Positions 29,619 to 38,150 of a stretch of 64,000 nucleotides of DNA are shown piece by piece. A program made the translations under genes and the position numbers. Source of the DNA: Streptomyces olivaceus (GTDB lineage Bacteria; Actinomycetota; Actinomycetes; Streptomycetales; Streptomycetaceae); the NCBI RefSeq assembly GCF_000721235.1, contig NZ_JOFH01000004.1, positions 186,001 through 250,000 on the forward strand. Direction: 5' to 3'. The stretch's first letter is position 1; each line of letters opens with the position of its first letter. The notes under the pieces were generated by a model. It saw nothing but the letters and a program-made list of their open reading frames with translations. It had not been told where the DNA came from and did not search any database.

Positions 29619-30902
29619 TCAGACGCCGGCGGTCTCCGGCTCGCGCGCGGGCCGCTCGGGCGGGGCGGTGTCGCCCAGTTCCCGGTGCAGCTTCTCGCCC
29701 TCGACGTCGACGTTCGGCAGCAGGCGGTCCAGCCACTTCGGCAGCCACCAGGCCCTGTTGCCCAGGAGGGCGAGGACCGCGGGCACGATGGCCATGCGGA
29801 CCACGAAGGCGTCGAAGAGGACCGCGATCGCCAGGCCGAAGCCCATCATCTTGATCATGGCGTCGTTCTCCAGGACGAAGCCGGAGAAGACGCTGATCAT
29901 GATGACCGCGGCCGCGGCGACGACCCGGCCGCCATGGGTGAAGCCCGTGGTGACGGACTCGGCGGCGGACTGCCCGTGGACGTATGCCTCCCGCATGCGG
30001 GTGACGAGGAAGACCTCGTAGTCCATGGCGAGGCCGAAGACCACACCGATCATGAAGATGGGCATCATCGACATGATCGGGCCCGGCTGGTCCACGCCGA
30101 AGACGTCGGCGAGCCAGCCCCACTGGAAGACCGCGACCACCGCGCCGAGCGCCGCGGCCACCGAGAGCAGGAAGCCGAGCGCCGCCTTCAGCGGGACGAG
30201 GACCGAGCGGAAGACCAGCATCAGGAGCAGGAAGGCGAGTCCGACGACCAGTGCGAGGTACGGGACGAGCGCGTCGTCGAGGGTCAGCCGCATCACGCAG
30301 GCGTCGACGAGGCGGACGTCTCCGTAGAACGAGTGCTCCCAGACCTGCTCCAGGAGCTGCGGGCGCGAGTACACCTGTCCGGGAGTGGCGGTGAGGAACA
30401 GCAGCAGCTTCAACTCGGAGGGTGCCAGGGGGAGTTCGGTACCGTGCTTGGTCACGACCAGGGTGGTGCGGTCCACCGTGAGGTCCGCGTACCGCTCGGG
30501 GCCGGCGACCGCGGGCTGCTCCGCGCCGCCGTCCCGGGCGGGCGCGACCCGGCGCAGGACCGCCCTGATCCGTGCCTCGAGCAGCTCGGCACCGGCCGGT
30601 TTGACGACGTAGTCGTCGGCGCCCGCCTCCAGGCCGACGACCATGTCGATCTCGTCGCCGCGCGCGGAGAGGATGATGACCGGGATCTGCTTGCTCTCCC
30701 GGATCCGCCGGCACACCTCCAGGCCGCTCATGTTCGGCAGCATCAGGTCGAGCAGCACCAGGTCGGGCCGGTGCCGCTCCAACGTCATCAGCCCGGTCTC
30801 GCCGCTGCCCGCGACGGCCACCTCGTGCCCCCGGCGCTTCAGCGCGAGCGAGACGCCTCGCTGCACGGCGGGGTCGTCTTCGATGAGCAGGACTCGTGCC
30901 AT
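29619..30902 (-). CDS. chimera: OmpR-type response regulator fused to C-terminal half of an MMPL transporter
   Basis: A single open frame of 427 residues joins two unrelated proteins. Residues 1-118 are a receiver domain with acidic pocket Glu8/Asp9/Asp10, phospho-acceptor Asp52, Ser79 and Lys101. Residues 138-206 are most of a winged-helix DNA-binding domain, stopping inside the recognition-helix region at DVRLVDACVMRL. From about residue 208 (DDALVPYLALVV) the protein is MMPL transporter sequence: five to six helices, DYEVFLVTRMREAY and the usual tail. The junction lies near 30280-30290. No frameshift or stop is present and a GGAGAAGAG site precedes ATG 30902. The partner kinase, the end of the DNA-binding domain and the MMPL porter half are all missing. 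A deletion fusion is the simplest origin. Confidence 0.85.
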   Translation of the reverse strand: MARVLLIEDDPAVQRGVSLALKRRGHEVAVAGSGETGLMTLERHRPDLVLLDLMLPNMSGLEVCRRIRESKQIPVIILSARGDEIDMVVGLEAGADDYVVKPAGAELLEARIRAVLRRVAPARDGGAEQPAVAGPERYADLTVDRTTLVVTKHGTELPLAPSELKLLLFLTATPGQVYSRPQLLEQVWEHSFYGDVRLVDACVMRLTLDDALVPYLALVVGLAFLLLMLVFRSVLVPLKAALGFLLSVAAALGAVVAVFQWGWLADVFGVDQPGPIMSMMPIFMIGVVFGLAMDYEVFLVTRMREAYVHGQSAAESVTTGFTHGGRVVAAAAVIMISVFSGFVLENDAMIKMMGFGLAIAVLFDAFVVRMAIVPAVLALLGNRAWWLPKWLDRLLPNVDVEGEKLHRELGDTAPPERPAREPETAGV

Positions 30903-30916
30903 GTGGGTGTGCTCTT

Positions 30917-30946
30917 CTCCGTCTTGCTCGGCTCCGTCTTGCTCGG
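30917..30946. repeat. 15-bp tandem duplication upstream of the chimeric gene
   Basis: CTCCGTCTTGCTCGG is present twice head to tail (30917-30931, 30932-30946), directly before the ribosome site of the chimeric regulator gene. It could be slippage or a regulatory direct repeat. The remaining 195 bp up to the exporter gene hold nothing else recognisable. Confidence 0.6.
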
Positions 30947-31142
30947 CCGGGGCGGACGCCGTCCGGCACCAGAGTGCTCGAAGCCTATGACGCCCGGTTC
31001 CGCGTCGTGTGAGCAAACGATGACAGCCCTCCCCTGCCCGGGAGCGTGTACGGCACCGGTGCGGCCGGGCGGGCTGCCCGGGAGAAGGAAGGAGGCCCGG
31101 CCGCCCCCGCTCGGGGAACCTGCGCCCGGCCGGCCGGGGCCG

Positions 31143-32414
31143 TCACACCCGCTGGACCCGGTCCGCGCCCGCCGGCTCGGCGGCAGGGGCGCCCGTCACG
31201 ACGCGCGACCGGCCGTGCAGCCGCAGCGACACGGCGACGAAGCCGATCGCGACCAGGGTCATCGCCGCGCCCGCCCAGGCGGTGGCCGCGTAGCCGAAGT
31301 CCGCGTCGATGACCGTGCCGCCGAGCCAGGGTCCGCCGGAGTTGCCGAGGTTGAAGGCGGCCGTGGTGGTGGCGCCGGCGAGGGTCGGGGCGGCGCCGGC
31401 GACGTTGAACATGCGGGCGTTGAGCGCGGGCGCCGTGTAGAACGCGGAGACGCCGAGCAGCAGCGACAGGGCGACGACCACGGCGGGGCTGGAGGCGAAC
31501 AGCGCCAGCGCGGCCAGCAGGACCGTCGAGGCGGTGATGCCGGAGAGCAGTACGCCGAACAGGTGGGCGTCGGCGACCCGGCCGCCGATCGCCGTGCCGA
31601 TCAGCGCGCCCACGCCGAAGAGCGCCAGCACGCCGGGCACCCAGCCGTCCGCCAGCCCGGCCACGTCGGTGAGCAGGGGCGCGAGGTAGGAGAAGGCGCA
31701 GAACACGCCGCCCGCGGCGAGCGCGGTCACCACGATCGACAGCCACACCTGGCGGTCCCGGTAGATGGCCAGCTCGCCCTTGAGACGCGGGTGCCGTGCG
31801 GGCCGCGGAATGTGCGGGATCAGGGTCACCACACCGGCGAGCGCGACGGCGGAGGCGGCACCGACGGCCCAGAACGCGGACCGCCAGCCGAGGTGTTCGC
31901 CGAGGAAGGCGCCCGCGGGGACGCCGAGGACGTTGGCGATGGACAGCCCGCCGATCATGACGGCCATCGCCCGGGCCCGGGCGGTCACCGGCACCATCGC
32001 GATGGCGACGGCCGCGCCCACCGCCCAGAAGCCCGCGCAGGCGAGCGCGCTCACGACACGTGAGACGAACAGGACCTCGTACGTCGTCGCGAGCGCGCCC
32101 GCGACCTGGCCGAGGCCGAACACGGAGATCAGCGCGACCAGGGTGGTCTTGCGCGGCAGGCGCAGGGTCGCGACGGCCAGCAGGGGCGCGCCGACCACCA
32201 TGCCGATCGCGAAGGCGGATATCAGCAGGCCGGCCTGCGGGATCGACACGTCCATGTCGTCGGCGATGGGCGGCAGCAGCCCGGAGAGCATGAACTCGCT
32301 GGTGCCGAGCGCGAAGACGGACAGGCCTAGGATGTAGACGGCGAGCGGCATGCGGGCGGCCGGACCGGCGGTGCGGTCCGGGGCGGCCGCGTCGGGAGCG
32401 GAGGAGACGGGCAT
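31143..32414 (-). CDS. MFS efflux protein of the chloramphenicol-exporter (Cmx/CmrA) type
   Basis: A 423-residue, 12-helix transporter. It begins MPLAVYILGLSVFALGTSEF followed by MLSGLLPPIADDM, a hallmark of the Cml/Cmx drug-export group. Motif A-like loops follow helix 2 (LATLRLPRKTT region), and motif C-type glycines lie in GGLSIANVLGVPAGAFLG in helix 5. Strong resemblance to Streptomyces chloramphenicol resistance exporters is evident, but the drug range cannot be told. ATG 32414 is preferred over an in-frame TTG at 32426. Monocistronic. Confidence 0.88.
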   Translation of the reverse strand: MPVSSAPDAAAPDRTAGPAARMPLAVYILGLSVFALGTSEFMLSGLLPPIADDMDVSIPQAGLLISAFAIGMVVGAPLLAVATLRLPRKTTLVALISVFGLGQVAGALATTYEVLFVSRVVSALACAGFWAVGAAVAIAMVPVTARARAMAVMIGGLSIANVLGVPAGAFLGEHLGWRSAFWAVGAASAVALAGVVTLIPHIPRPARHPRLKGELAIYRDRQVWLSIVVTALAAGGVFCAFSYLAPLLTDVAGLADGWVPGVLALFGVGALIGTAIGGRVADAHLFGVLLSGITASTVLLAALALFASSPAVVVALSLLLGVSAFYTAPALNARMFNVAGAAPTLAGATTTAAFNLGNSGGPWLGGTVIDADFGYAATAWAGAAMTLVAIGFVAVSLRLHGRSRVVTGAPAAEPAGADRVQRV

Positions 32415-32503
32415 GACAGGTGTCAACGGAGCCGTCGATCATGTCATTCCCGTACCGCCGGCCGTCTCACGATGCGGCGGCGCGGCGTCCGTGCTCCCTG
32501 TGC

Positions 32504-34816
32504 TCAGTGCGCCGGCGGCAGGGGCCGCACCGGTCGTTCCAGCCTGATCAGGATGCCTTTGGAGGTGGGCTGGTTACTGATGTCGGCCACGCTGTCCAGC
32601 GGCACCAGGACCTGCGTCTCGGGGTAGTAGGCGGCCGCCGAGCCCGGTGCGGTCGGGTACGGCACCACCTCGAACCCCTCGGCGCGGCGTTCGGCGTCGT
32701 CGTGCCAGACGCTCACCACGTCGACCCGGTCCTTCTCGCGCAGGCCGAGGGCCGCCAGGTCGGCCGGGTTGACGAGGACCACCCGGCGACTGCCGTGGAT
32801 ACCCCGGTAGCGGTCGTTCTGCGTGTAGGGGACGGTGTTCCACTGGTCGTGGGAGCGCAGGGTCTGGAGCAGCAGGTGGCCCTCGGGCACGTGCGGCGGC
32901 TGCCAGGTGTTGCGCGTGAACAGCGCCTTGCCCGTGGCGGTGCGGAACACGCCCTCGTTGACCGGGTTGGGCAGCCTGATGCCACCGGGGCGGGCCACTC
33001 GCCGGTTGAAGTCGTGCAGGCCCGGCACGATCCGGGAGACGCGGTCGCGGATGGCGCCGTAGTCGCTCTCGAACTCTTCCCAGGGCAGGTGTCCGGGGCC
33101 GTCGCCGAGGGTGCGGCGGGCGATCCGGCACAGGATGGCGACCTCGCTGAGCAGCAGCGGGGAGGCGGGCTTCAGCCGGCCGCGGGAGGTGTGCACCTCG
33201 CTCATGGAGTTCTCGACCGTCACGAACTGCTCGCCGCCCGCCTGGTGGTCCCGCTCGGTCCTGCCGAGGGTCGGCAGGATGAGCGCGGTCCGTCCGCAGA
33301 CGGTGTGGGAGCGGTTCAGCTTGGTGGAGACGTGGGCGGTGAGGCGGCAGCGCCGCATCGCCTCCTCGGTGACGGCGCTGTCCGGGGCGGCCCGGACGAA
33401 GTTGCCGGCGACGCCCAGGAAGACCTTGATCCGTCCCTCGCTCATCGCCCTGATCGAGTCCACCGAGTCCAGGCCGTGGGCGCGCGGCGGTTCGAAGCCG
33501 AACTCGTCCCGCAGGGCGTCCAGGAAGGAGTCGGGCATCTGCTCCCAGATGCCCATGGTGCGGTCGCCCTGGACGTTGCTGTGCCCCCGCACCGGGCAGG
33601 CACCGGCGCCGGCGCGGCCCAGGTTGCCGCGCAGCAGCAGGAAGTTGACGATCTCCCGGATGGTGGGGACGCCGTGCTTGTGCTGGGTGATGCCCATCGC
33701 CCAGCAGACGACGACCCGTTCGCTGCCGAGGACGTCGTCGCGGACGTCCTCGATCTCCTGCCGGGTCAGTCCGGTGGCGGCGAGGACGTCCGGCCAGGAG
33801 GTCTCGCGCACGTGCTCGGCGAACTCCTCGAAGCCGCTGGTGCTGTCGCGGACGAAGTCGTGGTCCAGCACCTCGCCGGGCCGGGCGTCCTCGGCCTCCA
33901 GGAGCAGGCGGTTCAGCGCCTGGAACAGCGCGAGGTCGCCGCCGGGGCGGATGTGGAGGAAGCGGTCGGCGATCTCGGTCCCGCCGCCGATCACCCCGCG
34001 CGGCTTCTGCGGGTTCTTGAATCTGAGGAGCCCCGCCTCGGGCAGCGGGTTGACGGCGACGATGCGGGCGCCGTTGCGCTTGGCCTCCTCCAGCGCGGAC
34101 AGCTGCCGCGGGTGGTTGCTCCCCGGGTTCTGCCCCACGAGGAAGATCAGGTCGGCGTGGTGCAGGTCCTGGAGGCTGACCGTGCCCTTGCCCGTGCCGA
34201 GCGTCTCGTGCAGCGCGAAACCGCTGGACTCGTGGCACATGTTGCTGCAGTCGGGCAGGTTGTTGGTGCCGAAGGCGCGGGCGAAGAGCTGCAGGACGAA
34301 GGCGGCCTCGTTGCTGACCCGCCCCGAGGTGTAGAAGACCGCCTCGTCGGGGGTGTCCAGCGACTTCAGCTCCTCGGCCAGGAGGCCGACGGCGTCGATC
34401 CAGCTGATCGGCTCGTAGTGGTCGCGGCCGGGCCGCTTGACCATCGGCTCGGTGAGCCGGCCCTGCTGGTTGAGCCACATGTCCGAGCGGCGGCCCAGGT
34501 CCGACACGCTGTGCTCGCGGAAGAAGCCGGCGCTGATCCGGCGCGTCGTCGCCTCGTCGTTGATGTGCTTGGCGCCGTTCTCGCAGTACTCGTTGCGGTG
34601 CCGGTGCCCCGGTGCGGGGTCGGCCCAGGCGCAGCCGGGGCAGTCGATGCCGCCGACCTGGTTCATGGTGAGCAGGTCCACCGCGGTCTGCCGCGGGTGC
34701 GTCTGCTCCAGTGAGTACTCCAGCGCGTGCACCACGGCGGGCACGCCCGCGGCCCAGGTCTTGGGCGGGGTGACGGTCAGTTCGTCCCGGGGTTCTTCCC
34801 TGGGCGGCTTCTTCAT
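32504..34816 (-). CDS. FdhF/YdeP family molybdopterin oxidoreductase
   Basis: A 770-residue cytosolic protein of the formate-dehydrogenase-like YdeP group, which binds bis-MGD molybdenum cofactor. The N-terminal VGGIDCPGCAWADP carries two cysteines but not the full four-cysteine [4Fe-4S] motif of classical FdhF. The middle part includes SNMCHESSGFALHETLG and GQNPGSNHPRQLSALEEAKR, and the C-terminal MopB domain ends near ISNQPTSKGILIRLERP. ATG 34816 opens MKKPPREEPRDE. YdeP proteins are tied to acid resistance in enteric bacteria; the role in actinobacteria is unknown. No FdhD is adjacent. Confidence 0.9.
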   Translation of the reverse strand: MKKPPREEPRDELTVTPPKTWAAGVPAVVHALEYSLEQTHPRQTAVDLLTMNQVGGIDCPGCAWADPAPGHRHRNEYCENGAKHINDEATTRRISAGFFREHSVSDLGRRSDMWLNQQGRLTEPMVKRPGRDHYEPISWIDAVGLLAEELKSLDTPDEAVFYTSGRVSNEAAFVLQLFARAFGTNNLPDCSNMCHESSGFALHETLGTGKGTVSLQDLHHADLIFLVGQNPGSNHPRQLSALEEAKRNGARIVAVNPLPEAGLLRFKNPQKPRGVIGGGTEIADRFLHIRPGGDLALFQALNRLLLEAEDARPGEVLDHDFVRDSTSGFEEFAEHVRETSWPDVLAATGLTRQEIEDVRDDVLGSERVVVCWAMGITQHKHGVPTIREIVNFLLLRGNLGRAGAGACPVRGHSNVQGDRTMGIWEQMPDSFLDALRDEFGFEPPRAHGLDSVDSIRAMSEGRIKVFLGVAGNFVRAAPDSAVTEEAMRRCRLTAHVSTKLNRSHTVCGRTALILPTLGRTERDHQAGGEQFVTVENSMSEVHTSRGRLKPASPLLLSEVAILCRIARRTLGDGPGHLPWEEFESDYGAIRDRVSRIVPGLHDFNRRVARPGGIRLPNPVNEGVFRTATGKALFTRNTWQPPHVPEGHLLLQTLRSHDQWNTVPYTQNDRYRGIHGSRRVVLVNPADLAALGLREKDRVDVVSVWHDDAERRAEGFEVVPYPTAPGSAAAYYPETQVLVPLDSVADISNQPTSKGILIRLERPVRPLPPAH

Positions 34817-34856
34817 CCGAGGATCGCCTCTCGTTCCCTGTCGTCCCGTACGGCGG

Positions 34857-35375
34857 TCAGCCCACCGGCCACACCGGTACCCGGCTCCTCGGCGGCTCCG
34901 CCTCCGCCGGCCGCACCTGCCCGCCGCGAATGGTGCCCCGCCAGCCCCCGCAGGCCTCGCCGAATCCTTCGATGTACGTCCTGAAGTTCGCCAGCTCCCG
35001 CCGCAGGACGCGCCCCGCCGCCCCGGGGACGGCGGAGAACAGGCCGGCCGGTCCGTACGGCTCCATCCACATCCGCACCGTGACGGCGGTGCGGCCCTCA
35101 CCGGCCTGCCGGAACCTCACCTCGCCCCGGTGCCGGGGGCGCCGGCCGAGGCTGCGCCAGACCAGGTGCGAGTCGGGCACCTGCTCCACGATCTCGGTGA
35201 CGAACTCGCGGCACACCGGCCCGCGACCGATCACCCAGTGGGTCACGGCGGGCCTGACCTGCTCGACCCGCCTGACCGTGGCGCTGAACCGCGGAAAGCT
35301 CTTGAACTGGGTCCACTGGTCGTAGGCGACACGCACCGGAACCGCCACCTCGACCGTCTCCTCGACGCTGGTCAT
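34857..35375 (-). CDS. SRPBCC family (polyketide cyclase/dehydrase-like) protein
   Basis: A 172-residue START-like protein. It opens MTSVEETVEVAVPVRVAYDQ, then WTQFKSFPRFSATVRRVEQV, the usual beginning of a helix-grip hydrophobic-pocket fold, with a C-terminal helix containing RRELANFRTYIEGFG. The ribosome site AAGGAGG before ATG 35375 is optimal. It ends 40 bp before the molybdoenzyme start and is probably co-transcribed. Ligand unknown. Confidence 0.82.
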   Translation of the reverse strand: MTSVEETVEVAVPVRVAYDQWTQFKSFPRFSATVRRVEQVRPAVTHWVIGRGPVCREFVTEIVEQVPDSHLVWRSLGRRPRHRGEVRFRQAGEGRTAVTVRMWMEPYGPAGLFSAVPGAAGRVLRRELANFRTYIEGFGEACGGWRGTIRGGQVRPAEAEPPRSRVPVWPVG

Positions 35376-35607
35376 GCGCCGACCCTCCTTCACGGGCTCC
35401 GCCGGAGCGCCCCGGACGGCTCCGGGACACGGTGGCGAGTCGTCTCCACCGAAACCCGCCGACGACGCCTCCGCAAGCGGAACGGCGCGCACGCACACCT
35501 GATCAACAAGCTGCCGGGCGCGACAGCGGGCCCGCCGAGCCCGCGGCGTGGGTGCGGGTGCGGGGGCCACGGTGGGCCGCCGTCACCGGCCGGGCGCCGG
35601 AAACGGG

Positions 35608-35639
35608 GAGTGTACGTTCGTACGCACTGGCTGTAGGCT
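35608..35639 (+). promoter_or_regulatory. TetR-type operator and leaderless promoter of MFS gene
   Basis: The 18-mer GAGTGTACGTTCGTACGC (35608-35625) contains the palindrome GTACG-TT-CGTAC. A -10 box TAGGCT (35634-35639) follows, then 7 nt and ATG 35647. The same 18-mer stands in the same position before the acetyltransferase gene. The operator covers the -35 region, a repressor-blocking arrangement. Confidence 0.75.
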
Positions 35640-35646
35640 CCCGCGC

Positions 35647-36855
35647 ATGACTGTCGACGTACTGCACCCGGCCGCGCCGGCCGACCGGCGCGCCCGGGTG
35701 GCCGTGGCCGTGCTGTTCTTCACGAACGGCGCCCTGTTCGCCAACCTCCTGCCGCGCTATCCGCAGATCAAGGCGGACCTCGGCATCGGGAACGCCGCCT
35801 ACGGCCTGGCCGTCGCGGCGTTCCCGGCGGGCGCGATCGCCGCCGGGCTCGCGGCCGGGGTGCTGGTGCGCCGGTTCGGCTCGGCCCGGGTGGCGGTCGG
35901 CGGCACCCTGCTGACCGGGGTGGGGATCCTGGCGGCCGGCCTGGCGGAGTCGGTCGCGGTGTTCGCGGCGGCGCTGTTCCTGGCCGGTGCGATGGACGCG
36001 TTCACCGACGTCGCGCAGAACGCGCACGGCCTGCGGGTGCAGCGCCGCTACGGGCGCTCCATCATCAACTCCTTCCACGCCATCTGGTCCGTCGGAGCCG
36101 TCACCGGCGGTTCCATGGCGGCCGGCGCGATCGCACTCGGCGTGCCGCGCGGGCAGCATCTGCTGTTCTCCGCCGTGGTGTTCGCGGTCGCGGCCTGCGT
36201 GGCACTGCGGTACTGCCTGCCCGGGCCGGACACGGAGGCGGCCGAGGAGACGGCGGCCGGCACCGGGACGCCCGCGGCCGGGTCCGTACCGGCGGCGGGG
36301 CGGCGGACCACCTATGTCCTCGCGGCGCTCGTCCTCATCGCCACGGCCGGCACGCTCGTCGAGGACGCGGGCAGTTCCTGGGCCACCCTCTACCTCTCCG
36401 ACTCGCTGCACGCGTCGGTGGCGCTGGCCGCCTCCGGCTATGTCGCCCTGGTCGGGGCGCAGTTCGTCGGCCGGCTCATCGGCGACCGGCTGGTGGACCG
36501 CTTCGGCCAGCGGACGGTGGCCCGCTCCGGCGCCCTGATCGCCGCGGTCGGCATGGGCCTGGCGCTGGCCGTCCCCACGGTGCCGGGAACGGTCCTCGGG
36601 TTCGCCGCGGCCGGGTTCGGTGTGGCGACGCTGGTACCGGCGGCGATGCACGAGGCGGACGAGCTGCCGGGCCTGAAGCCCGGGTCGGGGCTGACCATCG
36701 TCTCCTGGCTGATGCGGCTGGGCTTCCTGCTCTCCCCTCCCGTCGTGGGTCTGGTGGCCGACGCGTCGAGCCTGCGGGTGGGACTGCTGGTGGTGCCGTT
36801 CGCGGGAGTGCTCGTGCTGCTGCTGGCCGGAGTCCTCGGACCACGGCGCCGCTGA
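35647..36855 (+). CDS. MFS transporter
   Basis: A 402-residue transporter with 12 predicted helices. It opens RVAVAVLFFTNGALFANLLP followed by RYPQIKADLGIGNAAYGLAV, as in the YfkF/inner-membrane YbjJ-like MFS group. A central charged loop (TEAAEETAAGTGTPA) splits the two halves. The leaderless ATG 35647 lies 7 nt after TAGGCT. It probably exports a compound that is the ligand of the TetR protein encoded two genes downstream. The substrate is unknown. Confidence 0.85.
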   Translation: MTVDVLHPAAPADRRARVAVAVLFFTNGALFANLLPRYPQIKADLGIGNAAYGLAVAAFPAGAIAAGLAAGVLVRRFGSARVAVGGTLLTGVGILAAGLAESVAVFAAALFLAGAMDAFTDVAQNAHGLRVQRRYGRSIINSFHAIWSVGAVTGGSMAAGAIALGVPRGQHLLFSAVVFAVAACVALRYCLPGPDTEAAEETAAGTGTPAAGSVPAAGRRTTYVLAALVLIATAGTLVEDAGSSWATLYLSDSLHASVALAASGYVALVGAQFVGRLIGDRLVDRFGQRTVARSGALIAAVGMGLALAVPTVPGTVLGFAAAGFGVATLVPAAMHEADELPGLKPGSGLTIVSWLMRLGFLLSPPVVGLVADASSLRVGLLVVPFAGVLVLLLAGVLGPRRR

Positions 36856-36910
36856 GCGGGCCGCCCCGCGCCGCCTCCGCGGGCGGCACGGCGCGTCACG
36901 CGGGCACGGT

Positions 36911-36943
36911 GAGTGTACGTTCGTACGCTTCAGGGGGTACGAT
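36911..36943 (+). promoter_or_regulatory. second copy of the TetR-type operator with leaderless promoter
   Basis: GAGTGTACGTTCGTACGC at 36911-36928 is identical over 18 bp to the site at 35608. TACGAT (36938-36943) lies 7 nt before ATG 36951. The acetyltransferase/TetR pair thus has its own promoter under the same control as the MFS gene. Confidence 0.75.
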
Positions 36944-36950
36944 CCTGCGC

Positions 36951-37532
36951 ATGCCGACGGACCACTTCGCGGGCGACTCCCGCACCAACCTCGAACGGAT
37001 GCTGGCGGGCGACCTCTACATCGCCGACGATCCGGAGATCGCCCGCAGGCAGCAGCAGGCCGTGCGCCTGGCCGCCCGCTACCAGGCCGCCTACGCCGAG
37101 GACGCGGTGGCCGCGCGGCCGATCCTCGCCGAGCTGCTCGGCCACCTGGGGGCCGAGGCCCATGTGCGGCCGCCGCTGTACGTGGACTACGGCAGCAACA
37201 TCACGATCGGTGCGCGCACCTTCGTCAACTACAACCTGACCGCGCTGGACGTCGCGGCGATCACCATCGGCGAGGACTGCCAGATCGGGCCGGGCGTCCA
37301 GCTCCTCACCCCGACCCACCCCCTGGAGGCGGAGCCCCGCCGGGACAAGCTGGAGGCCGCCAGGCCCATCACCATCGGCGACAACGTCTGGCTGGGCGGC
37401 GGCGCGATCGTGCTGCCCGGCGTGAGCATCGGGGACAACTCCGTCATCGGCGCCGGCGCGGTCGTCACCAAGGACGTGCCCGCGGGCGTCGTGGCCGTCG
37501 GCAACCCCGCCCGGCCGGTGCGGAACGTGTAA
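36951..37532 (+). CDS. sugar O-acetyltransferase (maltose/galactoside acetyltransferase type)
   Basis: A 193-residue acetyl-CoA-dependent transferase of the LacA/Maa/NodL group. The N-terminal helical cap has MLAGDLYIADDPEIARRQQQ, and the left-handed beta-helix hexapeptide repeats run from ITIGARTFVNYNLTALD to VSIGDNSVIGAGAVVTKDVP. The catalytic histidine is in LLTPTHPLEAE. It starts leaderless 7 nt after TACGAT and is followed after 10 bp by the TetR gene. It may detoxify the compound exported by the MFS protein. Confidence 0.92.
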   Translation: MPTDHFAGDSRTNLERMLAGDLYIADDPEIARRQQQAVRLAARYQAAYAEDAVAARPILAELLGHLGAEAHVRPPLYVDYGSNITIGARTFVNYNLTALDVAAITIGEDCQIGPGVQLLTPTHPLEAEPRRDKLEAARPITIGDNVWLGGGAIVLPGVSIGDNSVIGAGAVVTKDVPAGVVAVGNPARPVRNV

Positions 37533-37542
37533 CCCTGCTGCC

Positions 37543-38100
37543 ATGGCTACCGGACACACGGACCCGCAGCGGCGCGAACGGATCATCGCGGCCACCCTCG
37601 ACCTGATCGCCGAGGAGGGCATCGCGCGCGTCTCCCACCGGAAGATCGCGACCCGTGCCGGGGTGCCGCTCGGCTCGATGACCTATCACTTCAGCGGGAT
37701 CGACCAGCTGCTGCGGGAGGCATTCGGCCGTTTCACCGACCACATCGTGGCCGTGTTCGACGCCCACCTCGGTGCCGCGGCCGACCGCGAGCAGGCACGG
37801 CAGGCGGTGGCCGACCTCGTGCACGAGCTGTCCGAGGGCAGCCAGCGGGACCTGGTGCTCACCCAGGAGCTGTACACGCTCGCCGCGCGGCAGCCCGCCT
37901 ACCGGGAGCTGACCCACGAGTGGATGCGCCGCAGCCGCGTACACCTCGAGAAGCACTTCGACCCGGCCACGGCCCGCCAGCTCGACGCCCTCATCGAGGG
38001 GCTGACGCTGCACCGCGCCCTGGCCCGGGAACCGCACGGGCGGGACCTCACCCTGGAGGCCGTCGCCCGCATCACCACCACGGACCCGCGCACTTCCTGA
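37543..38100 (+). CDS. TetR family transcriptional regulator
   Basis: A 185-residue repressor. The helix-turn-helix lies at residues 8-55 (RRERIIAATLDLIAEEGIAR, then SHRKIATRAGVPLGSMTYHF), with a TetR_C domain of the RutR/YcdC-like type after it. It is co-transcribed with the acetyltransferase (10-bp gap). The two identical palindromes upstream of this gene set are its probable operators, giving negative feedback. Confidence 0.9.
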   Translation: MATGHTDPQRRERIIAATLDLIAEEGIARVSHRKIATRAGVPLGSMTYHFSGIDQLLREAFGRFTDHIVAVFDAHLGAAADREQARQAVADLVHELSEGSQRDLVLTQELYTLAARQPAYRELTHEWMRRSRVHLEKHFDPATARQLDALIEGLTLHRALAREPHGRDLTLEAVARITTTDPRTS

Positions 38101-38103
38101 CCG

Positions 38104-38140
38104 CCCGTGCGGCGCAGGCCTGACCCCTGTGCCGCACGGG
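38104..38140 (+). terminator. hairpin between TetR and YeeE-type genes
   Basis: CCCGTGCGGCGCAGG (38104-38118) pairs with 38126-38140 across a 7-nt loop. The only non-canonical pair is G-U in plus-strand RNA, so the stem is complete for the TetR transcript, whose stop codon lies at 38100. Confidence 0.65.
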
Positions 38141-38150
38141 CACTGCCCGT

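Noticed and set aside
29583..32063. 826-codon plus-strand open frame opposite the chimera and the MFS exporter
   Set aside because: Spans two convincing minus-strand genes and a terminator. Composition is typical of antisense frames (H/D/G/R/Q-rich) with no hydrophobic core pattern.
35376..35646. Additional gene in the 271-bp spacer before the MFS gene
   Set aside because: No frame with a start, ribosome site and sensible composition. Only the TetR-type operator and promoter at its right end are supported.
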